A stretch of 15,429 nt of DNA from Pseudomonadales bacterium (GTDB lineage Bacteria > Pseudomonadota > Gammaproteobacteria > Pseudomonadales > Azotimanducaceae), in contig JAQWQN010000158.1 in the NCBI GenBank assembly GCA_029244465.1, positions 1 to 15,429 of the forward strand, in the 5' to 3' direction. Positions 1 to 6,874 of this stretch are shown here, one piece after another. Position numbers and translations under genes: made by a program. Every line of letters starts with the position of its first letter. The stretch's first letter is position 1. A model generated the notes under the pieces. The model worked only from the letters and a program-made list of their open reading frames with translations, did no database searches and had not been told where the DNA came from.

Positions 1-687
1 ACCTGCCAGCGCCAAGAACCAATCGTCATATCTATTGTGCAGATCCGTTAGTAGTCGTAATGCAGCATCGGTGCTGGCAACGATATCTCTGCCCCCGTCA
101 TACCAGTCGTCCATAGTCAGACGATATTGCCGAGCCGTACCGCGAATGAATTGCCACGGACCAGCAGCGCCACCGTGAGAAAAAGCATACACATCTAGAG
201 CGGATTCTACGATTGGCAGTAGCGAAAGCTCTATTGGCATATCCCGAAGCGCTACTTCGCGCACGACATATGGTAGGTAAGCTTGCATGCGTTTCTGCAG
301 ACGCGGGAGGTAGTTGGGGTTGCGTTGTAACCACCTTATCTCCTGGGTGACACGAGTCCTATCGATCTCAAGGTCCATATGCATGGACTTGCGCATCAGG
401 CCCCACAAGTCGAGAGATTCGTCGATGGGTGCAATCACGGGTGAGGCTGACGTGACGGCCGCTACCTGCGTCATGTTGGTAGTGAGCAAATTAATAGGCT
501 GGTCAGGCCATGGTAGGTCGGACTCAAGCGTTCCTGTTAAAGGTTGTTCGGGCTGTAACGTCGCCATTTGCGTGGTGCTACAGGCAGCAAGACAGATAAA
601 GATACTGGTAAAAAGGAAAAAAAATGTAATCGATCTCGGTACCCTAAAGGTGAATCTTTTGAAATTGCTAGACACAAACCCGTTCAC
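1..687 (-). CDS. mltD: Membrane-bound lytic murein transglycosylase D, lipoprotein (3' end outside window)
   Basis: Cleaves peptidoglycan glycan strands between MurNAc and GlcNAc, leaving 1,6-anhydro-MurNAc, probably from the periplasmic face of the outer membrane. The open frame runs without a stop from codon 1 to the window edge (229 codons seen). It opens with a hydrophobic signal segment ending in a lipobox, LAAC, with the lipidated Cys at about residue 36. The SLT domain follows: LPIVESALD holds the predicted catalytic Glu (about residue 161), then AAGPWQFIRGTARQYRL and WYDGGRDIVAST, all close to E. coli MltD. The C-terminal part, where LysM repeats normally lie, is outside the window. 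There is no ATG near the signal peptide. GTG at 687 follows an in-frame stop, GTG at 675 is an alternative, and neither has a good ribosome binding site. The gene diverges from the methyltransferase gene across 45 bp. The family call is firm and the start is not. Confidence 0.93.
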   Translation of the reverse strand, partial: MNGFVSSNFKRFTFRVPRSITFFFLFTSIFICLAACSTTQMATLQPEQPLTGTLESDLPWPDQPINLLTTNMTQVAAVTSASPVIAPIDESLDLWGLMRKSMHMDLEIDRTRVTQEIRWLQRNPNYLPRLQKRMQAYLPYVVREVALRDMPIELSLLPIVESALDVYAFSHGGAAGPWQFIRGTARQYRLTMDDWYDGGRDIVASTDAALRLLTDLHNRYDDWFLALAG

Positions 688-732
688 GGCTAAACTTGAA
701 CTGTACTTTCGCTCAGAGATTTCTTTTTAGCA

Positions 733-1503
733 ATGCGCCTTAACTGGTTATGTGAATTAAGTGCCGCGGCTGAGACCCCATTTTGGCGGAGTGACCTCGC
801 TGCTCGCGTGTTGCAGATTGAGGCGCTATTAGGCGCAGATTTGATCGCTCGATTGCATGGTGAATCTGTGGTTTGGATGGGGCACGCGCCAAAACCGGCG
901 AGTCTTCTAAAAAAACGAATGATTAAGTGTCCGATCTTTGTTACCGCGCTGGGGACAAGTGCTGACCTGCCTACGATAGTATCGGAATTTGACAATCTGC
1001 CGTTCCAGAGTCGCTCTGTTGACGCGGTGGTAATGCATCACGCGCTTGAAGAAGTCTCGGACCCGAGGACAGTGCTTCGCGAGGCAACGAGGATTCTTGC
1101 ACCTGGTGGTCGTTTGATTGTGTTCGGATTTAATCCCTGGAGCTTATTGGGTATTAGACGGGGGTTTGCGAGTCTTCTACCTGATCGTCTGGCGCAACTC
1201 CGGCTCGTCAACCCAATACGACTTTTTGATTGGTTTACCTTGTTGGGTCTGGAATTGGATGCACCGCCGGCATATGGGGGATTTGTCTTGCTCTGGGATA
1301 GGTTCATGAGCAAATCCATTGTACCGTCTGCAAGCCAAATCCCATTCGGCGGTTTGGTGGTCACGAGTGCGGTCAAGCAACAAGCGACGATGCACTTCAA
1401 AAAACTGGCTTCAAAGTCACGGCAAAAGCTAGCGCCTGTAGCGTATCCGCGAATTGCGACGTGGCAAGAGCACAAATTTCGCTCGCCGCGTGATGAGCAG
1501 TGA
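733..1503 (+). CDS. YafS-like class I SAM-dependent methyltransferase
   Basis: Predicted S-adenosylmethionine-dependent methyltransferase of unknown substrate, cytosolic, 256 aa. The acidic post-motif region (FDNLPFQSRSVDAVVMHHAL, about residues 86-105) and the segment PRTVLREATRILAPGGRLIV (111-130) are typical of Methyltransf_11-type folds, and FGFNPWSLLGIRR (131-143) resembles E. coli YafS. The usual SAM-binding loop with a G-x-G-x-G pattern is not seen. The matching region near residues 47-53 reads VWMGHAP, so cofactor binding is inferred rather than shown. Context supports a YafS orthologue, since E. coli also has yafS beside rnhA/dnaQ and near mltD. The ATG at 733 lacks a clear ribosome binding site. 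The gene is followed after 73 bp by rnhA on the same strand. The fold call is fairly safe and the function is unknown. Confidence 0.85.
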   Translation: MRLNWLCELSAAAETPFWRSDLAARVLQIEALLGADLIARLHGESVVWMGHAPKPASLLKKRMIKCPIFVTALGTSADLPTIVSEFDNLPFQSRSVDAVVMHHALEEVSDPRTVLREATRILAPGGRLIVFGFNPWSLLGIRRGFASLLPDRLAQLRLVNPIRLFDWFTLLGLELDAPPAYGGFVLLWDRFMSKSIVPSASQIPFGGLVVTSAVKQQATMHFKKLASKSRQKLAPVAYPRIATWQEHKFRSPRDEQ

Positions 1504-1576
1504 GTGGCAGGAAATATGGTGCAGAGAGCACCGTAGTAAAAGGGACGATGACGATAAATACTAAGCACCGCAAACG

Positions 1577-2026
1577 ATGAAGCAAGTTGAAATTTTCACT
1601 GATGGTGCCTGCCGGAGGAATCCTGGACCAGGTGGGTGGGCTGCTATGTTACGTACGACCATCGATGGTACTGCAAACGAAAAAATGATTTCAGGCGCGG
1701 AAACTGAATCGACCAACAATCGCATGGAACTACAAGCTGCGATCGAGGGTTTGAAGGCCTTAAAAAATCCCTGTCAGGTTGATCTGACGACTGACTCCCA
1801 ATATGTCAGGCAAGGGATTACACAGTGGATCGCTGGTTGGAAGCGTAATGGCTGGCAAACGGCTGCGAAAAAACCGGTTAAAAATCAAGACTTGTGGATG
1901 GCTTTGGACGAAGTCATTGCATCTCACAAAGTGCAATGGCATTGGGTAAAAGGGCATAGTGGCCATCGTGAAAACGAACTGGTCGACCAGGCTGCGAATG
2001 ACGCGATTGACCACATGCTGGCTTGA
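1577..2026 (+). CDS. rnhA: Ribonuclease HI
   Basis: Endonuclease that cuts the RNA strand of RNA-DNA hybrids, removing R-loops and replication primers in the cytosol. The product has 149 aa, close to the 155 aa of E. coli RNase HI. The catalytic acidic set is visible: Asp9 in IFTDGAC, Glu51 in NNRMELQAA, Asp73 in TTDSQYV and Asp137 in NELVDQAA. The mobile His is His127 in VKGHSGH, and the basic-protrusion region around [21 protein letters not shown] is present. The ATG at 1577 gives the usual N-terminus just before the first beta strand. dnaQ follows on the same strand after 41 bp. In E. coli the two genes are divergent, so here they may be co-transcribed. Confidence 0.98.
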   Translation: MKQVEIFTDGACRRNPGPGGWAAMLRTTIDGTANEKMISGAETESTNNRMELQAAIEGLKALKNPCQVDLTTDSQYVRQGITQWIAGWKRNGWQTAAKKPVKNQDLWMALDEVIASHKVQWHWVKGHSGHRENELVDQAANDAIDHMLA

Positions 2027-2067
2027 GCTAGATTGCAATGGGATAAACAAATAATGACGGAGTTTGT

Positions 2068-2805
2068 GTGCGCCAGATAGTTCTAGATACGGAAACGACT
2101 GGTCTTGAACCTGATATGGGCCATCGAGTGATTGAGATCGGCGCAATTGAGCTCATCAATCGCAAGTTCACCGGGCGACATTTTCACGAATATATGAACC
2201 CTGACCGCGACAGCGATGATGGCGCGCTCGAGGTACACGGTATTACATCCAGCTTTTTGGCAGACAAGCCTAGGTTCGGCGATATCGCAGAATCCTTTTT
2301 GGCTTTTGTCGCGGATGCGACCCTGGTGATTCACAACGCGCCCTTCGACCTTTCATTCCTCGATTATGAACTAAAGAGATGGACGAGCCACCACCCAAAG
2401 TTAAGTAGCCTATGTACGATTACCGATAGCCTAGTGCTCGCGCGACAAAAGCATCCAGGCCAAAAGAACAACCTTGATGCGTTATGTCGTCGTTATTTTG
2501 TCGATAATTCGCAACGGGAACGGCATGGTGCATTGCTTGACGCAGAAATCCTTGCGGACGTGTATCTGTTGATGACAGGTGGCCAAACGAATCTCTTCGC
2601 TGGCGCTGATGATGAAACGGAAAAGGCAGAGGATAGCCTGGCGCTAGGGGTGCAGTCAGGCGAGTTTGCAGCATTGGATTTAGTCATGGTGAGCGCCGAC
2701 CAAAACGAACGGCGCGCGCACGAAGAATATTTGGATTTTTTGGCCAAACAGAATGGCAGTCAGCCTGTTTGGCGTTCGAGCGGAAGCGCGTCAAATACGC
2801 CCTGA
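2068..2805 (+). CDS. dnaQ: DNA polymerase III epsilon subunit (3'-5' proofreading exonuclease)
   Basis: Proofreading exonuclease of the replicative polymerase core, acting with the alpha subunit at the fork. The 245-aa product has the DEDDh set: Asp7 and Glu9 in VLDTETTGL, Asp94 in HNAPFD, and His153 with Asp158 in RHGALLDAE. After the nuclease domain comes GGQTNLF (171-177), which sits where E. coli epsilon carries its weak beta-clamp motif but here resembles the consensus clamp-binding pentapeptide more closely. The C-terminal tail, including RRAHEEYLDF and a final VWR, resembles the alpha-binding segment of E. coli DnaQ. The start is GTG at 2068, with GGAG five bases upstream. No in-frame ATG fits, because the exonuclease motif begins at residue 4. 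The gene ends 1 bp from the end of the convergent nhaB. Confidence 0.97.
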   Translation: MRQIVLDTETTGLEPDMGHRVIEIGAIELINRKFTGRHFHEYMNPDRDSDDGALEVHGITSSFLADKPRFGDIAESFLAFVADATLVIHNAPFDLSFLDYELKRWTSHHPKLSSLCTITDSLVLARQKHPGQKNNLDALCRRYFVDNSQRERHGALLDAEILADVYLLMTGGQTNLFAGADDETEKAEDSLALGVQSGEFAALDLVMVSADQNERRAHEEYLDFLAKQNGSQPVWRSSGSASNTP

Positions 2806-2806
2806 G

Positions 2807-4309
2807 TTAGAGCACATAGGTCACACACAACCACCCGGTTATGCCCATCACCACCGTGTAGGGTAGCGCCATCTTCACCATCGTCATATAACTCAAGCGG
2901 ATGAGTGGCGCGATTGAAGACGTGAGTAAAAATAGAAACGCGGCTTGCCCGTTGGGTGTCGCAACACTGGGAATATTTGTTCCGGTATTAATCGCCACAG
3001 CCAGCAGATCGAATTGTTCGCGCGTTATGGCGCCGCTCTCGTACGCCGAAAACACCTCGCCGATGTAGACGGTAGCGACAAATACATTGTCGCTAATTGC
3101 CGACAATACGCCGTTTGCCAGATAGAACATGCCGGGTTGTGCGTCTACTGGGAGATTCAACACATAGTTGATGACACCGGCAAATAGGTGCTGATCTTCA
3201 ATCACCCCCACGATGCCGAAGAAAACGACGAGTAAGGCGGTAAAAGGAAGCGCCTCTTCAAAGGCGTGTCCCAACTGGTGCTCTTCGATTACCCCATTAA
3301 AAGCGGTTTGTATAACGATGATGCTAAGCCCAATGATGCCAACTTCGGCGACATGGAAGGCGAGGGCGAAGACCAAGAAGGTCGCTGCGATGGCTTGTAT
3401 AACTAAACGTGCTTTGTCGCGACCTGTCCTGGTTCCTGACTCGTGCTTGTCGAATTCGAGCAATATTTCACGCACACGTTCTGGAATTTGGGCACCATAG
3501 TCGAACCAGTGGGTTTTCTCGAGCAGTACACACGTGCATAAGCCAGCGGCGAGAACTGGCATCGTAACGGGTGCCATTCGGAGGAAGAACTCCACAAAGT
3601 TCCATCCGGTGTAGCTTGCGATTAACAAATTCTGCGGTTCGCCGACTGTCGTGCAAACGCCACCAAGTGCCGTACCGACGGCGGCGTGCATGAGTAGATT
3701 GCGCAGAAAGGCTCGAAACTGCTCCAAATCTGATCGGTTCGAGTCTTCAATAGCGTCGTCTTCACCATGTTCATGGTCGTCGCGAAAGTTTTTTCCGGAG
3801 GCAACCCTGTGGTACACAGAATAGAAGCCGACACCGACGCTGATAACGACGGCCGTAACCGTTAGCGCGTCGAGGAATGCAGAAAGCACAGCAGAGACAA
3901 GTGAGAAAAGGAGTGAAATAGCAGTCTTGTTGCGAATTTTTAACAAGATTTTGGTGAACGTGAAGAGCAGAAGCTCTTTCATAAAGTAGATTCCGGCTAC
4001 CATGAACATCAGCAGTAAAATGACAGGAAAGGCGTTGAAGACCTCTGTTCGTATGGTCTCCGGAGTCGTCATACCCATCACGACTGATTCTATGGCAAGT
4101 AACCCACCCGGCTGGAGTGGATAGCACTTTAGCGCCATGGCCAAAGTGAAGATAAACTCAATCACGATGATCCAGCCCGTCATATATGGGCCGAGGGCGA
4201 CAAGAAATAAGGGGTTGAAAACAAGGAACGCGATTATCGTGATCTTGTACCACTCGGGCGCTTGACCGAGAAAATTCTGTGAAAATGAACTGAGAGAGAT
4301 TCCCTGCAT
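2807..4309 (-). CDS. nhaB: Na+/H+ antiporter NhaB
   Basis: Inner-membrane electrogenic antiporter that expels Na+ in exchange for H+. The product is about 500 aa (E. coli NhaB is 513), strongly hydrophobic, with family blocks [23 protein letters not shown] and [14 protein letters not shown]. With the ATG at 4309 the conserved membrane Asp of FLDALTV falls at residue 147, the position it has in E. coli NhaB, and NFLGQ begins at residue 12 as it does there. This favours ATG 4309, with GGTGAG 10 bases upstream, over the longer GTG start at 4324. An acidic, His-containing loop ([14 protein letters not shown], about residues 177-190) lies between membrane segments. Later blocks [11 protein letters not shown] and [20 protein letters not shown] are typical. 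The gene is divergent from nudC across 142 bp and convergent with dnaQ. A possible promoter is listed separately. Confidence 0.97.
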   Translation of the reverse strand: MQGISLSSFSQNFLGQAPEWYKITIIAFLVFNPLFLVALGPYMTGWIIVIEFIFTLAMALKCYPLQPGGLLAIESVVMGMTTPETIRTEVFNAFPVILLLMFMVAGIYFMKELLLFTFTKILLKIRNKTAISLLFSLVSAVLSAFLDALTVTAVVISVGVGFYSVYHRVASGKNFRDDHEHGEDDAIEDSNRSDLEQFRAFLRNLLMHAAVGTALGGVCTTVGEPQNLLIASYTGWNFVEFFLRMAPVTMPVLAAGLCTCVLLEKTHWFDYGAQIPERVREILLEFDKHESGTRTGRDKARLVIQAIAATFLVFALAFHVAEVGIIGLSIIVIQTAFNGVIEEHQLGHAFEEALPFTALLVVFFGIVGVIEDQHLFAGVINYVLNLPVDAQPGMFYLANGVLSAISDNVFVATVYIGEVFSAYESGAITREQFDLLAVAINTGTNIPSVATPNGQAAFLFLLTSSIAPLIRLSYMTMVKMALPYTVVMGITGWLCVTYVL

Positions 4310-4348
4310 GGTAATTTTACTCACCGCTGTCTAGTTGGTGAGTTGCAC

Positions 4349-4376
4349 CTTATCGTGGCTTTGCTTATGTAGGCAA
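4349..4376 (-). promoter_or_regulatory. Possible nhaB promoter
   Basis: Read on the minus strand, TTGCCT (4376-4371) and GATAAG (4354-4349) are separated by 16 bp. Each matches the sigma70 consensus at four of six positions. Transcription would begin near 4342, giving a leader of about 33 nt before the ATG. This is a match by eye only. An 8-bp inverted repeat lies upstream and its first arm touches the -35 element. Confidence 0.3.
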
Positions 4377-4412
4377 GATCTACGTTCAGTATAGGAGCCT
4401 TAAGAGATCTTG
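4374..4412. repeat. 8-bp inverted repeat in the nhaB-nudC divergent region
   Basis: CAAGATCT at 4374-4381 and its reverse complement AGATCTTG at 4405-4412 are separated by 23 bp. The centre-to-centre distance is about three helical turns. Because AGATCT is itself a palindrome, the pair could be two half-sites or two copies of one dimer site. Its position between two divergent genes suits an operator, but no regulator is recognised. The rest of the intergenic stretch (4325-4451) holds no gene. Confidence 0.4.
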
Positions 4413-4451
4413 TGATATTTTGTAGACAGAAAAATAGTAAGGAAAGCACCT

Positions 4452-5282
4452 GTGTGGCCAACTAATCCGGATGAATTTGAACCTCAACACATTGAGCCCG
4501 ACGACGCTGATCGAGGAGATGCGTGGTATTTCGTGTTTTCTCGCGGAGAGATCATCTGCAAGACAGAAGGTGGCGTTTTGGAACCCGTCACGGCTGATGA
4601 TTTCCGGTGGTTCGATATGGAGGTATCCAGCAAACACTTTTTAGGCCACTACCTAGATAGACCCTGCTTCGCGGTTGCGGCAAGCGGATCCGTCGCGCCA
4701 GGGTTCAGTCCTATGGGTTTGCGCAACCTGCTCGGTCGAACCAATCAGGCGATATTCTATTTAGCAGGTAGGGCGCAGCAGGTGATCGAATGGCACGAGA
4801 CGCACCAATTTTGTGGTCGTTGCGGAATTGAAATGTTAGATCATCACTTAGATCGGGCTAAACAGTGCCCAACCTGTAAGCTCATCAACTATCCTCGTCT
4901 TTCGCCCAGCATCATTGTTTTGGTCACACGGGGGGATGAAATGCTATTAGCACGTAATGCAGCCTGGCCGAATGGCATGTACTCAACGCTGGCTGGCTTT
5001 GTTGAACCGGGTGAGTCAATTGAGCAAACCGTGCATCGTGAGGTATTTGAAGAGGTTGGCTTGCGGGTTGGCGAATTGCTCTATTTTGGCTCGCAGAGTT
5101 GGCCGTTTCCAAACTCATTGATGCTTGGGTTTCATGCTCAGTATGAGTCTGGAGATATTGTTTGTCAGGAGGAAGAAATTGCAGATGCGCAATGGTTCAA
5201 ACCTGACAACCTGCCTCAGATTCCGCCAAAGACAGCGATTTCCGGGTGGCTCATTCAGGAGTTCATGGATCGAGAACAGTAA
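4452..5282 (+). CDS. nudC: NAD+ diphosphatase / NAD-RNA decapping Nudix hydrolase NudC
   Basis: Hydrolyses NAD(H) to NMN(H) and AMP, and in E. coli removes the NAD cap from RNA; cytosolic. The 276-aa product has the N-terminal NudC domain, a zinc ribbon (Cys121, Cys124, Cys139, Cys142) and a complete Nudix box at 182-204 that fits the GX5EX7REUXEEXGU pattern, including Glu197, Glu200 and Glu201. The NudC specificity signature SQPWPFPxS appears as SQSWPFPNS (214-222), with Ser replacing the first Pro. The GTG at 4452 follows AAGGAAAG at a suitable distance, and no earlier in-frame start looks better. The gene is divergent from nhaB. Its last 20 bp overlap the end of the convergent SCP2-domain gene, so the two transcripts share a tail. 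The substituted signature residue probably leaves activity intact, but this is not proven. Confidence 0.95.
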   Translation: MWPTNPDEFEPQHIEPDDADRGDAWYFVFSRGEIICKTEGGVLEPVTADDFRWFDMEVSSKHFLGHYLDRPCFAVAASGSVAPGFSPMGLRNLLGRTNQAIFYLAGRAQQVIEWHETHQFCGRCGIEMLDHHLDRAKQCPTCKLINYPRLSPSIIVLVTRGDEMLLARNAAWPNGMYSTLAGFVEPGESIEQTVHREVFEEVGLRVGELLYFGSQSWPFPNSLMLGFHAQYESGDIVCQEEEIADAQWFKPDNLPQIPPKTAISGWLIQEFMDREQ

Positions 5283-5586
5283 GCGTCTGTAGGACATGGA
5301 AGGTAGTCACGATATAGCCACTGCTGCGTAATTCTCCGGCCATAAATTGCGTTATCGGATTCGCTTGCCCGGTTAGCAGTGCAAGTGCTGAATCTTCTGA
5401 ATCGAAGTAGATCGTCCATTCGGGTTCAGTCTCGTTAATGTCTATCTGCCCGGGTTGGATCCTTAAGACAAGGCGCTCATCTTCTTGATCAAGGTGTAGG
5501 GCGACGCAAACATCCAAACCCTGAGTGGGGCGCTGCGGTTCTGTGGAACGAAAGTGATCTTTAATGTGTGTTGCTAAGCGATGCAT
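5263..5586 (-). CDS. Small SCP2 sterol-carrier-domain protein
   Basis: A 107-aa soluble protein. The segment from WTIYFDSEDSALALLTGQ (57-74) through NPITQFMAGELRSSG (76-90) matches the SCP2 lipid-binding fold, in which a stretch resembling DP-x-x-AFM-x-G-x-L precedes the final strand. SCP2 proteins bind hydrophobic ligands. In bacteria some members (UbiJ, UbiT) assist ubiquinone synthesis, but this protein is too short and too divergent for me to assign to either. The ATG at 5586 has only a weak upstream AGG. The stop codon lies inside nudC, with 20 bp of tail overlap. The gene is divergent from sohB across 119 bp. The domain call is moderately sure and the role is unknown. Confidence 0.75.
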   Translation of the reverse strand: MHRLATHIKDHFRSTEPQRPTQGLDVCVALHLDQEDERLVLRIQPGQIDINETEPEWTIYFDSEDSALALLTGQANPITQFMAGELRSSGYIVTTFHVLQTLTVLDP

Positions 5587-5626
5587 GAGTTGGTTAGCCT
5601 AAAGGTTGTCGGATAGCACCAGACCC

Positions 5627-5657
5627 TTGCTGGACTGTGTTCTAGTGCCTCTATAGA
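5627..5657 (+). promoter_or_regulatory. Possible sohB promoter
   Basis: TTGCTG (5627-5632) is followed after 19 bp by TATAGA (5652-5657); reading TCTATA (5650-5655) as the -10 gives 17 bp. The -10 sits inside a perfect 10-bp palindrome, CTCTATAGAG (5649-5658). A start near 5663 would place the stem-loop at 5671-5690 in the sohB leader. The match to consensus is weak. Confidence 0.25.
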
Positions 5658-5670
5658 GTACAGCGTTTTT

Positions 5671-5690
5671 GGCTAAATTCAGCTTTAGCC
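5671..5690 (+). other. Perfect 7-bp stem-loop just before the sohB ribosome binding site
   Basis: GGCTAAA and TTTAGCC flank a 6-base loop, TTCAGC. The stem ends six bases before the GGGGG-type ribosome binding site (5697-5702) of sohB. It is preceded, not followed, by a T run on the plus strand, so it is not a plus-strand terminator. It could be a 5' leader hairpin or a protein-binding dyad between the SCP2 gene and sohB. Confidence 0.45.
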
Positions 5691-5705
5691 TTATATAGGG
5701 GGTGT

Positions 5706-6818
5706 ATGGAATACGTATACGGTTACCTGGTTTTTCTCGCTCAAGCGGTCACCGTTGTGGTTGCTTTCCTTATCATCTTGTCTGCGGTGGCTAGTCTAGC
5801 CATGAAAAGCCAACAAATGGACGAGGGCGGTGCGCTTCACGTCACCAAACTTAACGACAGAGTGCGGGAACTTCGCCACACGATGGAGGCAAACGTTCTG
5901 CCCGCTGGCCTGGTCAAAAAACAACACAAGGCCGAAGCAAAGGCAGAGAACAAGGCGAACAAAGCCCAGGTTCAGGCGATGAAAAGCGCCCTCCGAGAAA
6001 CGACGAGTGAAGCACCGGCTATTGCGAACGACGTGGAAAACGGGAATGCGGGACACGAAGATGACGGTCATGCTGAACGCGTGTTTTTCCTTCACTTTGA
6101 AGGTGACACTCGAGCCTCGGGGGTCGATAAGCTGCGGCGAGAAATAAATGCCATTCTCACGTTGGCAACGAAAGACGATGAAGTAGTCATTTCGATTGAG
6201 AGCCCAGGTGGTATGGTTTCGAACTATGGACTCGCCGCATCGCAACTTGCCCGCTTTCGTGAAAGAGAAATACCGATGACAGTAGTGGTCGACAAAGTAG
6301 CCGCCAGTGGTGGCTACTTAATGGCCGTCGTTGCAAATAGGATTGTCGCGGCGCCGTTTGCCCTGCTTGGCTCGATTGGTGTTGTTGCCCAGGTGCCGAA
6401 CGTAAACCGGCTACTCAAAAAAAATGACGTCGATGTCGAGGTGTTAACAGCAGGAAAGCATAAACGAACGTTGACGCTGCTGGGTGAAAACACGGAGGAG
6501 GGGCGACAAAAGTTCCTCGAGGAATTGGAAGATGTGCATGCGCTTTTCCAAGAATTTGTTGCTAATTACCGGCCCGAAATGGATCTGGAAGCTGTTGCGA
6601 CGGGTGAAGCTTGGTTTGGAAAACGAGCACTTGAGATGAAACTCGTTGACGAGTTGGCGACGAGTGACGAAATTGTGCTAAAAGCCTGCGAGCGCAGCGA
6701 GGTCTACGCCATTGCTTGGGAAGAACAAAAGAAACCGCTCGACCGCATTATGGGCAGGGTCAATGGGGTGTTGCAACAGGCCGAAGACGTGTTGGCGCGG
6801 TTTTCCGGGCGACCGTGA
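5706..6818 (+). CDS. sohB: Inner-membrane peptidase SohB, S49 family
   Basis: Probable membrane-anchored serine protease of the signal-peptide-peptidase (S49) clan; in E. coli, extra SohB suppresses degP loss. The 370-aa product has an N-terminal membrane segment (about 7-31), then an Ala/Lys-rich, probably coiled-coil linker (about 70-100), then the S49 domain. The catalytic Ser is predicted at 201 in DKVAASGGYLMA, and the general-base Lys at about 253 in AGKHKRTLTLLGENTEEG, a block shared with E. coli SohB. The sequence SIESPGGMV (163-171) is the usual substrate-groove strand. The length is close to E. coli SohB (349 aa). The ATG at 5706 follows a strong GGGGG ribosome binding site. The acrylyl-CoA reductase gene follows on the same strand after 56 bp. 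Confidence 0.95.
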   Translation: MEYVYGYLVFLAQAVTVVVAFLIILSAVASLAMKSQQMDEGGALHVTKLNDRVRELRHTMEANVLPAGLVKKQHKAEAKAENKANKAQVQAMKSALRETTSEAPAIANDVENGNAGHEDDGHAERVFFLHFEGDTRASGVDKLRREINAILTLATKDDEVVISIESPGGMVSNYGLAASQLARFREREIPMTVVVDKVAASGGYLMAVVANRIVAAPFALLGSIGVVAQVPNVNRLLKKNDVDVEVLTAGKHKRTLTLLGENTEEGRQKFLEELEDVHALFQEFVANYRPEMDLEAVATGEAWFGKRALEMKLVDELATSDEIVLKACERSEVYAIAWEEQKKPLDRIMGRVNGVLQQAEDVLARFSGRP

Positions 6819-6833
6819 ATCTTTGCGCTTCAC

Positions 6834-6862
6834 ACAGACAGAGCAAAAAAATAACAGACAGA
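6834..6862 (+). repeat. 9-bp direct repeat, 20-bp period, before the acrylyl-CoA reductase gene
   Basis: ACAGACAGA occurs at 6834-6842 and again at 6854-6862. The second copy runs into the AAGGA ribosome binding site of the next gene. A period of 20 bp puts both copies on nearly the same helix face. It may be a regulator site or chance in a purine-rich spacer. Confidence 0.3.
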
Positions 6863-6874
6863 AAGGATCAAGAG

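Noticed and set aside
314..730. Plus-strand reading frame of 138 codons
   Set aside because: It is antisense to mltD, whose minus-strand frame has a lipobox and the catalytic SLT motifs.
2054..2080. Eight-codon leader frame overlapping the dnaQ start
   Set aside because: It has no convincing ribosome binding site and no sign of coding; its overlap with the GTG start is probably chance.
6716..6874. Upstream extension of the acrylyl-CoA reductase gene into sohB
   Set aside because: The 53 added residues resemble no family member, overlap sohB in another frame, and the ATG at 6875 has a proper ribosome binding site.
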